This document shows positions 8,280-17,600 of a DNA stretch of 35,626 nucleotides, one piece after another. A program made the translations under genes and the position numbers. The stretch's first letter is position 1, and each line of letters starts with the position of its first letter. The notes under the pieces are model-generated. The model searched no databases, was not told where the DNA came from, and saw only the letters and a list, made by a program, of their open reading frames with translations. The DNA is from JAKQIM01 sp964633225 (GTDB taxonomy: Bacteria; Chloroflexota; Anaerolineae; Anaerolineales; UBA4823): positions 1-35,626 of the forward strand of contig CAZWFQ010000037.1 in assembly GCA_964633225.1 (NCBI GenBank), in the 5' to 3' direction.

Positions 8280-10061
8280 TTATGGTCCCTTGAGCGGCGC
8301 AATCGGGGCAATCTCACCTTCCGATGGGATTGTCTCCTCAGACGGGAAGATTTCTTCGGGATTCTCAGGAGATGATGGACTGCTGTCTAGCCCTAACATA
8401 CCCAAGATGAAACGCCAAGCCTTTTGCCAGAAGGTCTCAGGTTCTACGGGGATGGGTGTTTCGACGTCTCCATTTTCCATGCCCTCATCAGGGGCTGGAA
8501 AATACATCTCTTGCACATCTATCGTGATTGTTTTCTGGACGCTTTGGGGCTGGTTAAAATCATCTGTGTAATCCACTGTAACCATTAAATCAAGGGGCCC
8601 GGCAATGTCGGGGATTACGGTGGCGTCCATGGTGAAGTATCCTCCCATTTCAAGGTTGCCCACCAGGATAACGTTGTTCATCAATTGAGCACCTGTTGCT
8701 TCAACACGCATATTGCCTAAGATAACGCTTCTTCTGCCCAGGTTGATCACTTGGAGAGGCAGCATCCCGGGCTGCCCAGCGAATAACCCACCTGGATCTT
8801 GGTAGAAACTGATATCCAGGGCCGGCGTTAGATAAACCAATAAAGTGATGATCTGATCATCTGTGTATGAGATGTTATTTTCATCCGTGTAAGTGAATGA
8901 AATTTTCATCGGGTAGGCACCAGGATTGGTGTTCACGTTAACAATCAGAGATTGGCTGGCCTCCAGCGTGCTGGCAGGCGCCAGGTTGCCCAAGGACTGA
9001 ACATTTGAAGATCCGAGTGGTGCAAAATTTGTGAATTCCCCCCCCGCACCCGATATACCGCCGGGCTCTTGTGTGCCGCCTACGCTGCTAGAAGATGAAC
9101 TGCCTCCACCGGCAATCATGGTCACACGCTGGGCTGTGGCATTCCCCATGTTTTGAACAGACAGTTGCAAAGAGAATTGCGTACCCGGCTGTAGTGGGGT
9201 TACGCTGGTATTGTACGTAGTAATAACCAACTGCGGTCGCATCATGGGGACTGCTGTGGTGGTGGGGGTGGTAGTTGGGGTTGGGGTGGGTGTATAGTAA
9301 TACAGTGTTGGTTGATCGATCGAGACGGTTAAGGCAAAATTTTCGGAATAGGCTACACCATCGGTATCTGTGTAACTAACCAACATGTTCACGGTAGCAA
9401 TGACTTTTCCCCAGGCATCATAGCTAACGGTAAATGGTTGGCTCAGGTCGGCACGGTTGTCGGCTGCAATATCCCCTACCGCAACTACGCCGCCCGTTTC
9501 GCGAGGCACCAAATCCCCAGTAGTAAAAGTAGCTACTACGTTTGTGGCATATTTTTGGCCGGCGTTATACAGCTTGATGTGCAGAGTGAAATCTTCGCCT
9601 ATCGAGGGCGACGATTCGCTGGTGTTATACGTATAAACAACGATTACAGGACGTTCATATCCTGAAATGGGGGTGGGGCTGGGTGTAGCTGTTGGCGGTG
9701 TGGCAACAACGGTCAGGGCATTGTCGAGCGTGTACCAGGTTGCGTCAGGGTTCGTAACGGTCAGCGAGTAAACGCCGAGAGGAACGCCTGCCGGTAGGCT
9801 GGCAGTTAAGGTGGTACTGCTGAAATATGAAGTTGCTAATGCTCCATGCCCATCCAGCGAGACTGTTGCACCTGATTGAAAGTCGGTGCCTGTTATGGTC
9901 AGTTGGGTGTCCTGGTTGTTCGACACGGTGCTCGGGGCAACACCGCTGATCACCAGGGCGGCAAGTGCCTGGCGGGGCATTGCCAGAATTGTAGATACAA
10001 TTAAGATCAGGGTTAAGATGCGATTGATGATAGTAGAAGGGGTTTTCATAGGCCGATTCAT
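8280..10061 (-). CDS. Secreted TIG/IPT and CARDB-like multidomain surface protein
   Basis: A 593-residue exported protein. Residues 1-34 form a signal peptide ending in QALA. An IPT/TIG immunoglobulin-like domain (about 36-118) is followed by a Thr/Pro linker, a CARDB-like beta-sandwich (about 140-250), a second Thr/Pro linker (TPTPTPTTTPTTT), another sandwich with a Ser/Gly-rich insertion (about 280-410), and a third (about 418-520). The tail has a short hydrophobic patch (FWQKAWRFILGMLGLD) and an acidic Pro/Glu-rich end. It lies between the ATPase and the permease genes with gaps of 9 and 24 bp, so it is likely the extracytoplasmic partner of this transporter. Met5 is an alternative start; neither start has a clear ribosome binding site. 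Confidence 0.88.
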   Translation of the reverse strand: MNRPMKTPSTIINRILTLILIVSTILAMPRQALAALVISGVAPSTVSNNQDTQLTITGTDFQSGATVSLDGHGALATSYFSSTTLTASLPAGVPLGVYSLTVTNPDATWYTLDNALTVVATPPTATPSPTPISGYERPVIVVYTYNTSESSPSIGEDFTLHIKLYNAGQKYATNVVATFTTGDLVPRETGGVVAVGDIAADNRADLSQPFTVSYDAWGKVIATVNMLVSYTDTDGVAYSENFALTVSIDQPTLYYYTPTPTPTTTPTTTAVPMMRPQLVITTYNTSVTPLQPGTQFSLQLSVQNMGNATAQRVTMIAGGGSSSSSSVGGTQEPGGISGAGGEFTNFAPLGSSNVQSLGNLAPASTLEASQSLIVNVNTNPGAYPMKISFTYTDENNISYTDDQIITLLVYLTPALDISFYQDPGGLFAGQPGMLPLQVINLGRRSVILGNMRVEATGAQLMNNVILVGNLEMGGYFTMDATVIPDIAGPLDLMVTVDYTDDFNQPQSVQKTITIDVQEMYFPAPDEGMENGDVETPIPVEPETFWQKAWRFILGMLGLDSSPSSPENPEEIFPSEETIPSEGEIAPIAPLKGP

Positions 10062-10070
10062 TGATTGGAT

Positions 10071-10805
10071 TTAATTAACTGTTGCTTCTGCAATCAGCAT
10101 ATCTGATGCCGCATTATATTCTTCTTCGCTGACGATCTTTCCGTCCAAGATATAGACGGAATTGGTAGCGAAGTGTTTCATCCTTGGGTCATGTGTTACC
10201 ACCATAACCGTTCTCCCGCTGCGGTGCAGGTCAGACAACAATTGCATAATGCTGACGCCACTGGCGGTGTCAAGATTGCCAGTGGGTTCGTCAGCCAGGA
10301 TGATTTGTGGATCATTGACCAGTGCGCGCGCAATGGCCACGCGTTGTTGCTGCCCTCCCGAAAGTTCGGTCGGGCGATGGTGCATTCGATCTGCTAAGCC
10401 TACGCGCTTGAGCATTTCTGTGGCTTTCCCCATTCGCTGGCGGTGACCGGTACGTGCAAATCGCATTGGGAAGGCCACATTGTGCAAAGCCGTCATGCTG
10501 GATAGCAAGTTGAAAGATTGAAAAACAAACCCTATCGTATTACGTCGATATTGGGCCAGTTCATTCTCGTCCATAGTCTCGACGGGCTGTCCATTTACGT
10601 TTATCTGACCGCTTGTAGGCCGGTCAAGGCCGCCCACCAGGTAGAGCAAGGTGCTTTTCCCTGAACCCGAGGGACCCATTACCACCGTAAAGGTATTGGG
10701 TTGAATCTCTAAATCAACATTATCCAGGGCGTGGACAGTTAGATTGCCCATGCGAAAATCTTTGCGCAAAGTGTTGATTTGGATGATGGGATTAGATTGT
10801 TCCAT
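10071..10805 (-). CDS. ABC transporter ATP-binding protein, MacB/LolD type
   Basis: The 244-residue nucleotide-binding subunit has Walker A GPSGSGKST (residues 44-52), the Q-loop FVFQSFNLL, the signature LSGGQQQRVAIARAL, Walker B IILADEPTGNLD and the switch histidine in VVTHD. The PTGNLD form is typical of the LolD/MacB/FtsE branch. It should energise the FtsX-type permease encoded two genes downstream. It follows the YIP1-like gene by 23 bp. Confidence 0.95.
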   Translation of the reverse strand: MEQSNPIIQINTLRKDFRMGNLTVHALDNVDLEIQPNTFTVVMGPSGSGKSTLLYLVGGLDRPTSGQINVNGQPVETMDENELAQYRRNTIGFVFQSFNLLSSMTALHNVAFPMRFARTGHRQRMGKATEMLKRVGLADRMHHRPTELSGGQQQRVAIARALVNDPQIILADEPTGNLDTASGVSIMQLLSDLHRSGRTVMVVTHDPRMKHFATNSVYILDGKIVSEEEYNAASDMLIAEATVN

Positions 10806-10828
10806 AAAGCTGATGGCAAACGAGACAG

Positions 10829-11608
10829 CTAGAAAAAGAATGGTTGAACGATATTCAAGTTGCCCAAGCTAGAACTCAAAAGACTTGGCAAGGATTGCAG
10901 TAACAATATGATCAAGACGGTGATCAGAGCGCTGCCTATGGCTTTGACTTTGCTTAATCCCGATCTACTTAACACGCCAATGCTGAGCAGAATTGTGTGC
11001 CAAATGATGTAGATATCAACCAGGCTCATCAGGCTGACAAGAAGTGCGCTCCAGGTGCTTTCGCCCGGGATCAATAATCCGGATATGCCAGGGCTCTCGA
11101 TCAGGCGCCGTGTACCGAGCATAGCAATTACACGTACCAGGTCGCGGATGGCAAATGGCAAATTAGCCCAGGCAACTATATTCATTGCTCCGCCCGTATC
11201 GCCGCGCCCCCCCAGCAGCGTGGTCACCAGGTGGAGCAAGCCGCCCACCAATAGCCAACCCGCCCACAGGCCTGCCACCTTGGCAAGCGCAGGTAAGATG
11301 TAGACAAAAACCGGCCCTTGCGTGGCTTGTTGCGCTTGAAAAAATTGAGCCTGTTGTTCTGGCGTGTAATAGTCAAAATCGGGGGGCAGGTTTACCTCAC
11401 CCATCATAGCGGCCTGCTGTTTTAGGTAGCCGGTCACCAATATCAATGCCAAGGCCGTGATGCTCAAGATGAGCATCGGTGTTAGCCATACGGGTCGAGG
11501 TTGTTCAGTGATCCATCTAAATGCCTGGCGTGGATGGATAAAAACCTTTGGTATCCATTCAAAATGAAAGCGTTTTGGAGGGAGGATAATATCGGGTGTT
11601 TCTGCCAT
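10829..11608 (-). CDS. YIP1-family-like integral membrane protein
   Basis: I prefer the start at 11608 (259 aa, MAETPDIILPP), which has GGAAC seven bases upstream; an in-frame ATG at 11653 would overlap the end of the deacetylase gene. A cytoplasmic N-terminus ending PRQAFRWITEQPRP precedes about five hydrophobic segments, the arrangement of bacterial YIP1-domain proteins. It opens the ABC transporter part of the operon and may assist or scaffold the transporter. Function of bacterial YIP1 proteins is poorly known, so the role is inference. Confidence 0.75.
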   Translation of the reverse strand: MAETPDIILPPKRFHFEWIPKVFIHPRQAFRWITEQPRPVWLTPMLILSITALALILVTGYLKQQAAMMGEVNLPPDFDYYTPEQQAQFFQAQQATQGPVFVYILPALAKVAGLWAGWLLVGGLLHLVTTLLGGRGDTGGAMNIVAWANLPFAIRDLVRVIAMLGTRRLIESPGISGLLIPGESTWSALLVSLMSLVDIYIIWHTILLSIGVLSRSGLSKVKAIGSALITVLIILLLQSLPSLLSSSLGNLNIVQPFFF

Positions 11609-11643
11609 ATGAAAAGTTCCGTAAACTTGTGAATTCTTGCCGC

Positions 11644-12663
11644 TCAGCCGCATCGCGCAAAGGCTTTTAGAAAGCTCGCAGCTGCTTCGCCAAGTTGATC
11701 GATCAAGTAACCGCCTTCTTGGATTAGAACTGTAGGAAGTTCTAACGCTGCAATTTTTCTACCAATCTCTTCTACGCCCTTAAAGGTTATTTTGAATCCA
11801 CCCGCTGGATCTCCATCAAGGATGTCGAACCCAGCAGAAACGATCAGAAATTGAGGCTGAAATTGCTGGATGGCCCGTAGCCCTTTCCCTAAGGTTTCAA
11901 GGTAAGCGGCATCTCCTGTGCCTTGCGGAAGCGGCAAATTTAAATTATACCCGGTTCCGACGCCAGACCCAATTTCATCAGACGCTCCCCAGTAGAAAGG
12001 ATATTCATAATCGGTGTCGGCATGGATGGAACAATACAGGACGCTTGGGTCTGCATAGAAGATCTCTTGTGTTCCATTGCCATGATGGTAATCAATATCC
12101 AGGATGGCAACCCTTTCTGATAGGGAGCGGGCAGCGATGGCCGAATTGTTCAGGAAGCAAAAACCGCCATATAAATCTCTGGCAGCATGGTGACCTGGTG
12201 GCCGGCATAAGGCATACGCCGATCTTTCACCTGCCCGCACCAGTTCAGCCGCGGTTAAGGCGCATTGCGCGCTCCAGTAAGCAGCAGTCCATGTTCCAGC
12301 ATTGATCGGGCTGCCAATCCCGAAGCCATAGTATCCCTTGAGACCTAACACGTGTTTTGGCCGCCGGCGGGCCGAGCGAGGGGCGAAAGTCTCCGGGATA
12401 GCAGGCTCATCGTTTTGATTATATGCAGCATTGTTTACGTAAGCGGCTTGGAGGTATTCTATATATCCCGCGTCGTGCACAGCCATAATGGGCGCCATGC
12501 CATAATCGTTGGGTTGAAGCACGGTCCCAAGCTCATTTGACCGGAGCTTACCCAAAATTTGATCGATACGCTGAGGCAGCTCTTCGATCACAAAGGGGTA
12601 ACCACCAAACGAAATGTTTTCAGTGATGTGTAGCTTATGGTGGTCAGTATGGATAATCTTCAT
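11644..12663 (-). CDS. Histone deacetylase superfamily enzyme, acetylpolyamine amidohydrolase-like
   Basis: A 339-residue zinc hydrolase that removes acetyl groups from acetylated amines, either polyamines or lysines. RPPGHHA supplies the paired histidines (158, 159); the zinc ligands are Asp191 and His193 in DIDYHHGNGTQ and Asp280 in SAGFDILDGDP; Tyr319 in EGGY is the transition-state tyrosine. The N-terminus (IHTDHHKLH) and the length resemble acetylpolyamine amidohydrolases more than AcuC. Its ATG overlaps the stop of the upstream 209-aa gene in an ATGA arrangement, and its end adjoins the YIP1-like gene, so it is part of a coupled operon. The true substrate cannot be read from sequence. 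Confidence 0.92.
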   Translation of the reverse strand: MKIIHTDHHKLHITENISFGGYPFVIEELPQRIDQILGKLRSNELGTVLQPNDYGMAPIMAVHDAGYIEYLQAAYVNNAAYNQNDEPAIPETFAPRSARRRPKHVLGLKGYYGFGIGSPINAGTWTAAYWSAQCALTAAELVRAGERSAYALCRPPGHHAARDLYGGFCFLNNSAIAARSLSERVAILDIDYHHGNGTQEIFYADPSVLYCSIHADTDYEYPFYWGASDEIGSGVGTGYNLNLPLPQGTGDAAYLETLGKGLRAIQQFQPQFLIVSAGFDILDGDPAGGFKITFKGVEEIGRKIAALELPTVLIQEGGYLIDQLGEAAASFLKAFARCG

Positions 12664-13289
12664 TCAGGATCTTGAATCTCGGGCTCAACCTGGCTTTCTT
12701 CCTCGCCTTCGATATGGTAGGGCAGACGTAAGCTTAACCAAACAGCCATTAAGCCAACTTGATCCAGGCTGGCATCAGAATCGGGATAGCTCGTGGTGAA
12801 ATTGTTGTAAAGTGTGTCGAAGTCTTCGCCTTTTGGCCACCAGATATAGAACCCCGGCAGTTTAGAACGGTCAAGCTCGGCGGGTAAGATAGCCCAGTTT
12901 TGCAGCAGCTCGGTAGTGATCGTTTCGATATTCAGGTTTTCAACTGCTGGCATTATCTTCCAGCTTCGGGCTTTGAGCAAATCATACATCTGTTGGCGCA
13001 GCTCGCTGCGTAAATCGGCCCATGCAGCCAAAATAGCCCCGACTAGCTCGGGACTTTTTTCAAAAGACTTAGCCAGGGGGATCGTTTTCACGATGGCAGG
13101 TGCTTTTTCGCTATTGCGGAACCCGGGCACTTTCACCAGCTTACGCGTCAGTTGGTTAATGGCCGATTGTCTTTCTTCTGACAAGCGGGGCAGGTCGCTG
13201 AGCACATCGCGAACAACACTCAAGCGGAAATCTGGGCGCATAAATTCGTTTATCGCGTGAAAGGGGAGAAGCTCTGTTTTTTGATTCAT
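12660..13289 (-). CDS. Unrecognised 209-aa protein, first gene of the deacetylase/ABC operon
   Basis: The frame starts at 13289 with AGAGG seven bases upstream and ends in an ATGA overlap with the deacetylase gene, implying translational coupling. The protein looks soluble and mainly helical, with a conserved-looking patch PGFYIWWPKGEDFDTLYNNF around residues 145-165 and an acidic tail. No signal peptide, membrane segment or catalytic motif is visible. I cannot assign a family; strict coupling to the deacetylase suggests a partner or substrate-related role, which is inference. Confidence 0.8.
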   Translation of the reverse strand: MNQKTELLPFHAINEFMRPDFRLSVVRDVLSDLPRLSEERQSAINQLTRKLVKVPGFRNSEKAPAIVKTIPLAKSFEKSPELVGAILAAWADLRSELRQQMYDLLKARSWKIMPAVENLNIETITTELLQNWAILPAELDRSKLPGFYIWWPKGEDFDTLYNNFTTSYPDSDASLDQVGLMAVWLSLRLPYHIEGEEESQVEPEIQDPE

Positions 13290-13326
13290 GAGTATACCTC
13301 TGGTGGTGTTTGGAATTATCCCTTAG

Positions 13327-13332
13327 AGTATA
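13327..13332 (-). promoter_or_regulatory. Possible -10 box for the 209-aa gene operon
   Basis: TATACT on the minus strand lies about 38 bp upstream of the ATG at 13289, giving a leader of about 30 nt that contains the AGAGG site. No convincing -35 hexamer is seen at the usual distance. The 13290-13491 region between the divergent genes holds nothing else I can name. Confidence 0.35.
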
Positions 13333-13491
13333 CCGCACCTGTGCAGAATAGGCGATTCATCTTGTGCGCTCTTCAGTTCATTGCGCAGGGATCAGCAATT
13401 ATTTGATGGACAGAATGACAAAATTGGCGTAAGATTTGCTCAGGTGTAGATATTCTAATCGCAGATTTCAATCCCAAAACAGGAGATTGCT

Positions 13492-14619
13492 ATGTTAACC
13501 GTGGAAGCGGTGGATGTTGCCAATAAAGCTCAAGTTCAAAGGTTTATAAAAATTCCTTATCGTTTATATGCGAATTGCCCTCAGTGGGTTCCGCCCTTAT
13601 TGATGGACGTTGAAATGCAACTTAATCGTCAGAAACACCCATATTACGAACACTCGCATGCTGATTTTTTCATTGCTGTTCGAGATGGGCAAGACGTGGG
13701 GCGGATCACGGCGTTGGAAAATACTCGCTTTAATGCCTATCACGGTACGCACCAGGCGCAATTCTACCACTTTGAGTGTGAGGATGATTCCGAAGCTGCC
13801 AAGGCATTGTTCGAGCGGGTATTTGAGTGGGCACGTGCCAGGGGGTTGGATCAAGTGGTTGGGCCTAAAGGTTTTGCAGCCCTAGATGGGTATGGCATTC
13901 TGGTTGAAGGGTACGAGCACCGCCAGATGATGTCTATGATGAATTACAACTACCCCTACTATGTGAATCTGGTTGAGAACATGGGTTTTGTTAAAGAAGT
14001 AGATTTTGTATCCTGTTATCTTAACAGCGATGTGGTCCATCTGCCTGAGCGAGTACACCGGATTGCGGATCGAGTACGCCAGCGCGGTGAGCTGCAGGTT
14101 AAGCGATTTGCATCGAAGAATGAATTAAAGGCCTGGGCGTCAAAAATTGGCGAGGCATACAATAACTCTTTCGTGAAAAACTGGGAATATTATCCATTAA
14201 CCGAGCGAGAAGTTCAGTTTATTCTTGATAATGTGATGGTTGTAGCTGATCATCGGTTGATCAAGATAATTACACATAATGATCGGGCGGTCGGTTTTAT
14301 GTTTGCCTTTCATGACCTTTCCGCTGCTATGCAGCGCGCCAAAGGGCGCCTGACACCCTTTAGCTTGGTGGATATGCTGCTCGAGAAACGCCGCACAAAA
14401 TGGGTCGCTTTGAATGGGATTGGCATTCTACCGGAATTTCAGGGCCGCGGTGGAAATGCCTTGATGTATTCTGAGATGGAAAATACTATTCATGAGTTTA
14501 ACTTTATGCACTCTGACTTGACCCAGGTTGCCGAAACGGCCGTTCAAATGAGGCAAGATTTGATAAACGTGGGCGGAAAGCCCTATAAGAATCACCGAGT
14601 TTATGTAAAGAAGATTTGA
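13492..14619 (+). CDS. GNAT-fold N-acetyltransferase-like protein
   Basis: A 375-residue protein with a likely double acyltransferase fold. The first half has a strand-helix pattern (FFIAVRDGQDVGRITAL) and ends near FERVFEWARARGLDQVVGP; the second half has the acetyl-CoA-loop-like segment GILPEFQGRGGNALMYSEM near residue 310. The start has AGGAG seven to eight bases upstream. Its stop lies next to, or overlaps, the beginning of the HD-GYP sensor gene. The acceptor substrate is unknown; similar proteins are usually annotated only as GNAT family. Confidence 0.82.
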   Translation: MLTVEAVDVANKAQVQRFIKIPYRLYANCPQWVPPLLMDVEMQLNRQKHPYYEHSHADFFIAVRDGQDVGRITALENTRFNAYHGTHQAQFYHFECEDDSEAAKALFERVFEWARARGLDQVVGPKGFAALDGYGILVEGYEHRQMMSMMNYNYPYYVNLVENMGFVKEVDFVSCYLNSDVVHLPERVHRIADRVRQRGELQVKRFASKNELKAWASKIGEAYNNSFVKNWEYYPLTEREVQFILDNVMVVADHRLIKIITHNDRAVGFMFAFHDLSAAMQRAKGRLTPFSLVDMLLEKRRTKWVALNGIGILPEFQGRGGNALMYSEMENTIHEFNFMHSDLTQVAETAVQMRQDLINVGGKPYKNHRVYVKKI

Positions 14620-14627
14620 TTAAGGTG

Positions 14628-17600
14628 ATGAGCGCTTCCAAACGTCTGGCTGCATTTGAGCAAATTTTCAAGGGTCAGAAAGATGGGGCTATTTTGGCGC
14701 TTCTTAACGCAATTGATGCATTGGTCATGGTATTCGATGCAAAAGGCTTGGTTGTTTATCTAAACGATACGTGCGAGACGACCACTGGCTATTCATTAGA
14801 TGAAGCTAAAGGAAAATATGTTTGGGATCTGTTCTTAGCAACGCAAGATGCTGAGGTTGTTAAGGCGGCTTTTCAATTGGTCAAGGATGGCCAATTCCCT
14901 GACCGGTACGAAAATCATTTGCTAGGAAAGAAGGGGGATTCTCATTGGATTGCCTGGAAAAATTCGCTGATCTTGGATAGCAAGGGGGCAGCGAGTTATG
15001 TGGTCAGCACGGGGGTTGATATATCCCGTTGCGAACAGGTAGAAGAAAATTTGCATCGTGGCGAACTGACAACACTGGCAAGTGCACATGCTGACCAATC
15101 TGCGCGTCGACGAGATGCAATCCTTGAGGCAGTCAGTTTCGCTGCAAGCAGTTTTTTGAGAACGGACACATGGGAGACCGCAATCGTAGTTGTGATGGAA
15201 TGCCTGGGATTGGCTTCAGAAGTGAGCCGTGTGACCCTGTGTCAAAACTACCGTGCAGAAGATGGTAGGCTTAAGGCTTCTATTTCTTATGAATGGACGG
15301 CTCAGAATGTGGAAAAGCACCCACAGGCCTCTGATCTGAGAAATTTACACCTGGATGCCCCAGGTTTCGAGCGAATATTGGGCGCTCTAAAACAAGGCGA
15401 GCCAATTTCTGGCAATGTAAGTGATTTCCTATCTACAGAAAAGGTGATATTTGGGCGATCTGGGATTATTTCGATTTTAATTGTACCGGTCTTCACTGGA
15501 CAGAATTGGTGGGGATTTGTTGCATTTGAAATGTGCGAAGCAGAGCGTGTGTGGAGCAGCGCTGAGATTGATGCATCGAAAGCTGCGGCAAGTATCCTTG
15601 GCTCGGCAATCTCGGGGACGCGAGCACAAAAAGTTCGTTCGGCGACCATGAACATTTCAGATGCTGCACATATGGCGCAAGACTTGGGAGAGCTTTTTAA
15701 GTCTATCCATGCAATTGTGGCTGAATTGATGTTTGCAGAAAATTTCTATATTGCGATCTATGATGATATTGTTGACTTAATCAGTTTTCCTTATGACGTG
15801 GACCAATTTGATGAGCCTTTCCCGCCGCATAAACCGGAGCGAGGATTGACGGAATATGTGCTGCGCTCAGGTAAACCGCTGTTGGCATCGCCAGATGTGT
15901 TTGAAGAGTTGGTGAAAAAGGGCGAGGTTGACTCGATTGGTGCTCCTTCTATTGATTGGCTTGGGGTTCCTCTGCGGGCAAAAGATAAAACTTTTGGCGT
16001 TTTGGCTGTGCAAAGCTACACCGAGGGGATACGGTTTGGAGAGGATGAAAAAGCCATCCTCACTTTTGTGTCCACCCAGATCGCCATGGCCATTGAGCGC
16101 AAGAGGGCGGATGATGCGTTGCGCGAGAGCGAGGAACAGTACCGCACGCTTGTTCGAAACATACCCATTGGAATATTCCGCAGCGCTCCATTTGATCGGG
16201 AGCGTATATTAATGGCGAACAAAGCTTTTTTGACGATGTTTGGTTTTGATGCGGAAACCGAAGCTAGAGAAGCAAGTATGGAAGACTTTTACTTGAAGCC
16301 CGATGAACACAAGGTGTTTATGGAGATCCTTGAGTCTCGAGGAGAAGTGTATGGGTTTGAGACAAGGTTAAGGCGTAAAGATGGCACAATTATCTGGGGA
16401 TCTATTACCGCCCAGTTTGTTAAGGGGGTGAACGACGCTTTATCTTATTTCGACTGTGCAATAGAAGATATAACTGTGCGAACCAGTCGTTCCCAAGAAC
16501 GGGAGGCATTGATTTCTTTCTCGGCGATCTTGAAGACAGCTCAAACGCGCTCCGAAATTGTGTCGGCGATCCTGGATTATGTGAGGATTTTATTCAATGC
16601 AGAGGGGAGCGCACTTGTCTTGAGGGATGATAGTGGGGGCCGTTGTTGGATAGAATCATCACGTGGATATTGGGATTACCTTGGTGAGCGTAGGCTTCAA
16701 TTCGACCCAACTTTGAGCCAAAGCGTTATTTCATCTGGGGGGTTATATTTTGATTGGGTAAAGCGCGATCCCCTTTATGGTCTTCCTATGCCTCCAGGGC
16801 AACGGAGAATGGCCGTTTGCGTACCATTGATAACAGAAAATAAGTCTATCGGGGCCCTCTGGTTATCGCGCCAAGATGCCTTTGGCGAGAGCGATGTGCA
16901 ATTGTTGGTGGCCATCAGCGATATGGCGGCTAATGCTTTACACCGAGTCCTTTTGCATGAGCAAACCCAACGCCGCGTCCAGCGATTGTCTGCTTTGCGT
17001 GCTGTGGATATGGCAATTAGTGCCAGTATGGATTTGCGGGTTGTTTTCAATGTTTTGTTGGAGCAATTGAGAACCCAATTGCATGTGGACGCGGCTGCGG
17101 TGTTATTGCTGCGACCTCAAATGCAAACCTTGGAGCATACAGCCAGCCGAGGTTTTCAAAGTAACCTGGTTAATCAGACACGGCTGCGGTTAAGCGATCG
17201 GTTGGTGGGCAGGGCGATTCTTGAACATCGCACACTGCGTATTGACAACCTGGTGGAGCAGGCAGAAGATTTCCTTCGCGCCCGTGGATTGACAAGCGAA
17301 GGGTTTGTGGTTTACTACATTGCACCATTGGTAGTAAAGGGGCAGTTGGTGGGGGCTCTTGAGTTGTTCCATCGTTCTGAACTTTTCCCAGATAAAGAGT
17401 GGCTGGACTTTTTGGATATGTTAGCCGGCCAAGCTGCGATTGCTGTAGACAATGCTACTTTGTTCAATGATCTTCAACGCTCGAACATGGATTTGCACCT
17501 GGCCTATGATACAACATTAGAGGGTTGGGTTAACGCATTGGATTTGCGCGTGGGCGAGGGAACAGATCATTCTAAGTATATGACCGAGGTCACTGTGAAC

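Noticed and set aside
9241..9300. Thr/Pro-rich GT-rich repeat as a tandem repeat element
   Set aside because: It encodes a linker between two beta-sandwich domains, so protein function explains it.
11608..11653. Longer start of the YIP1-like protein
   Set aside because: Not excluded, but the ATG at 11608 has a better ribosome binding site and a more natural N-terminus; the longer form is kept only as an alternative.
13333..13491. Full sigma-70 promoter for the GNAT gene
   Set aside because: TTGGCG occurs near 13421 but no acceptable -10 box lies 16-18 bp from it, so I do not list it.
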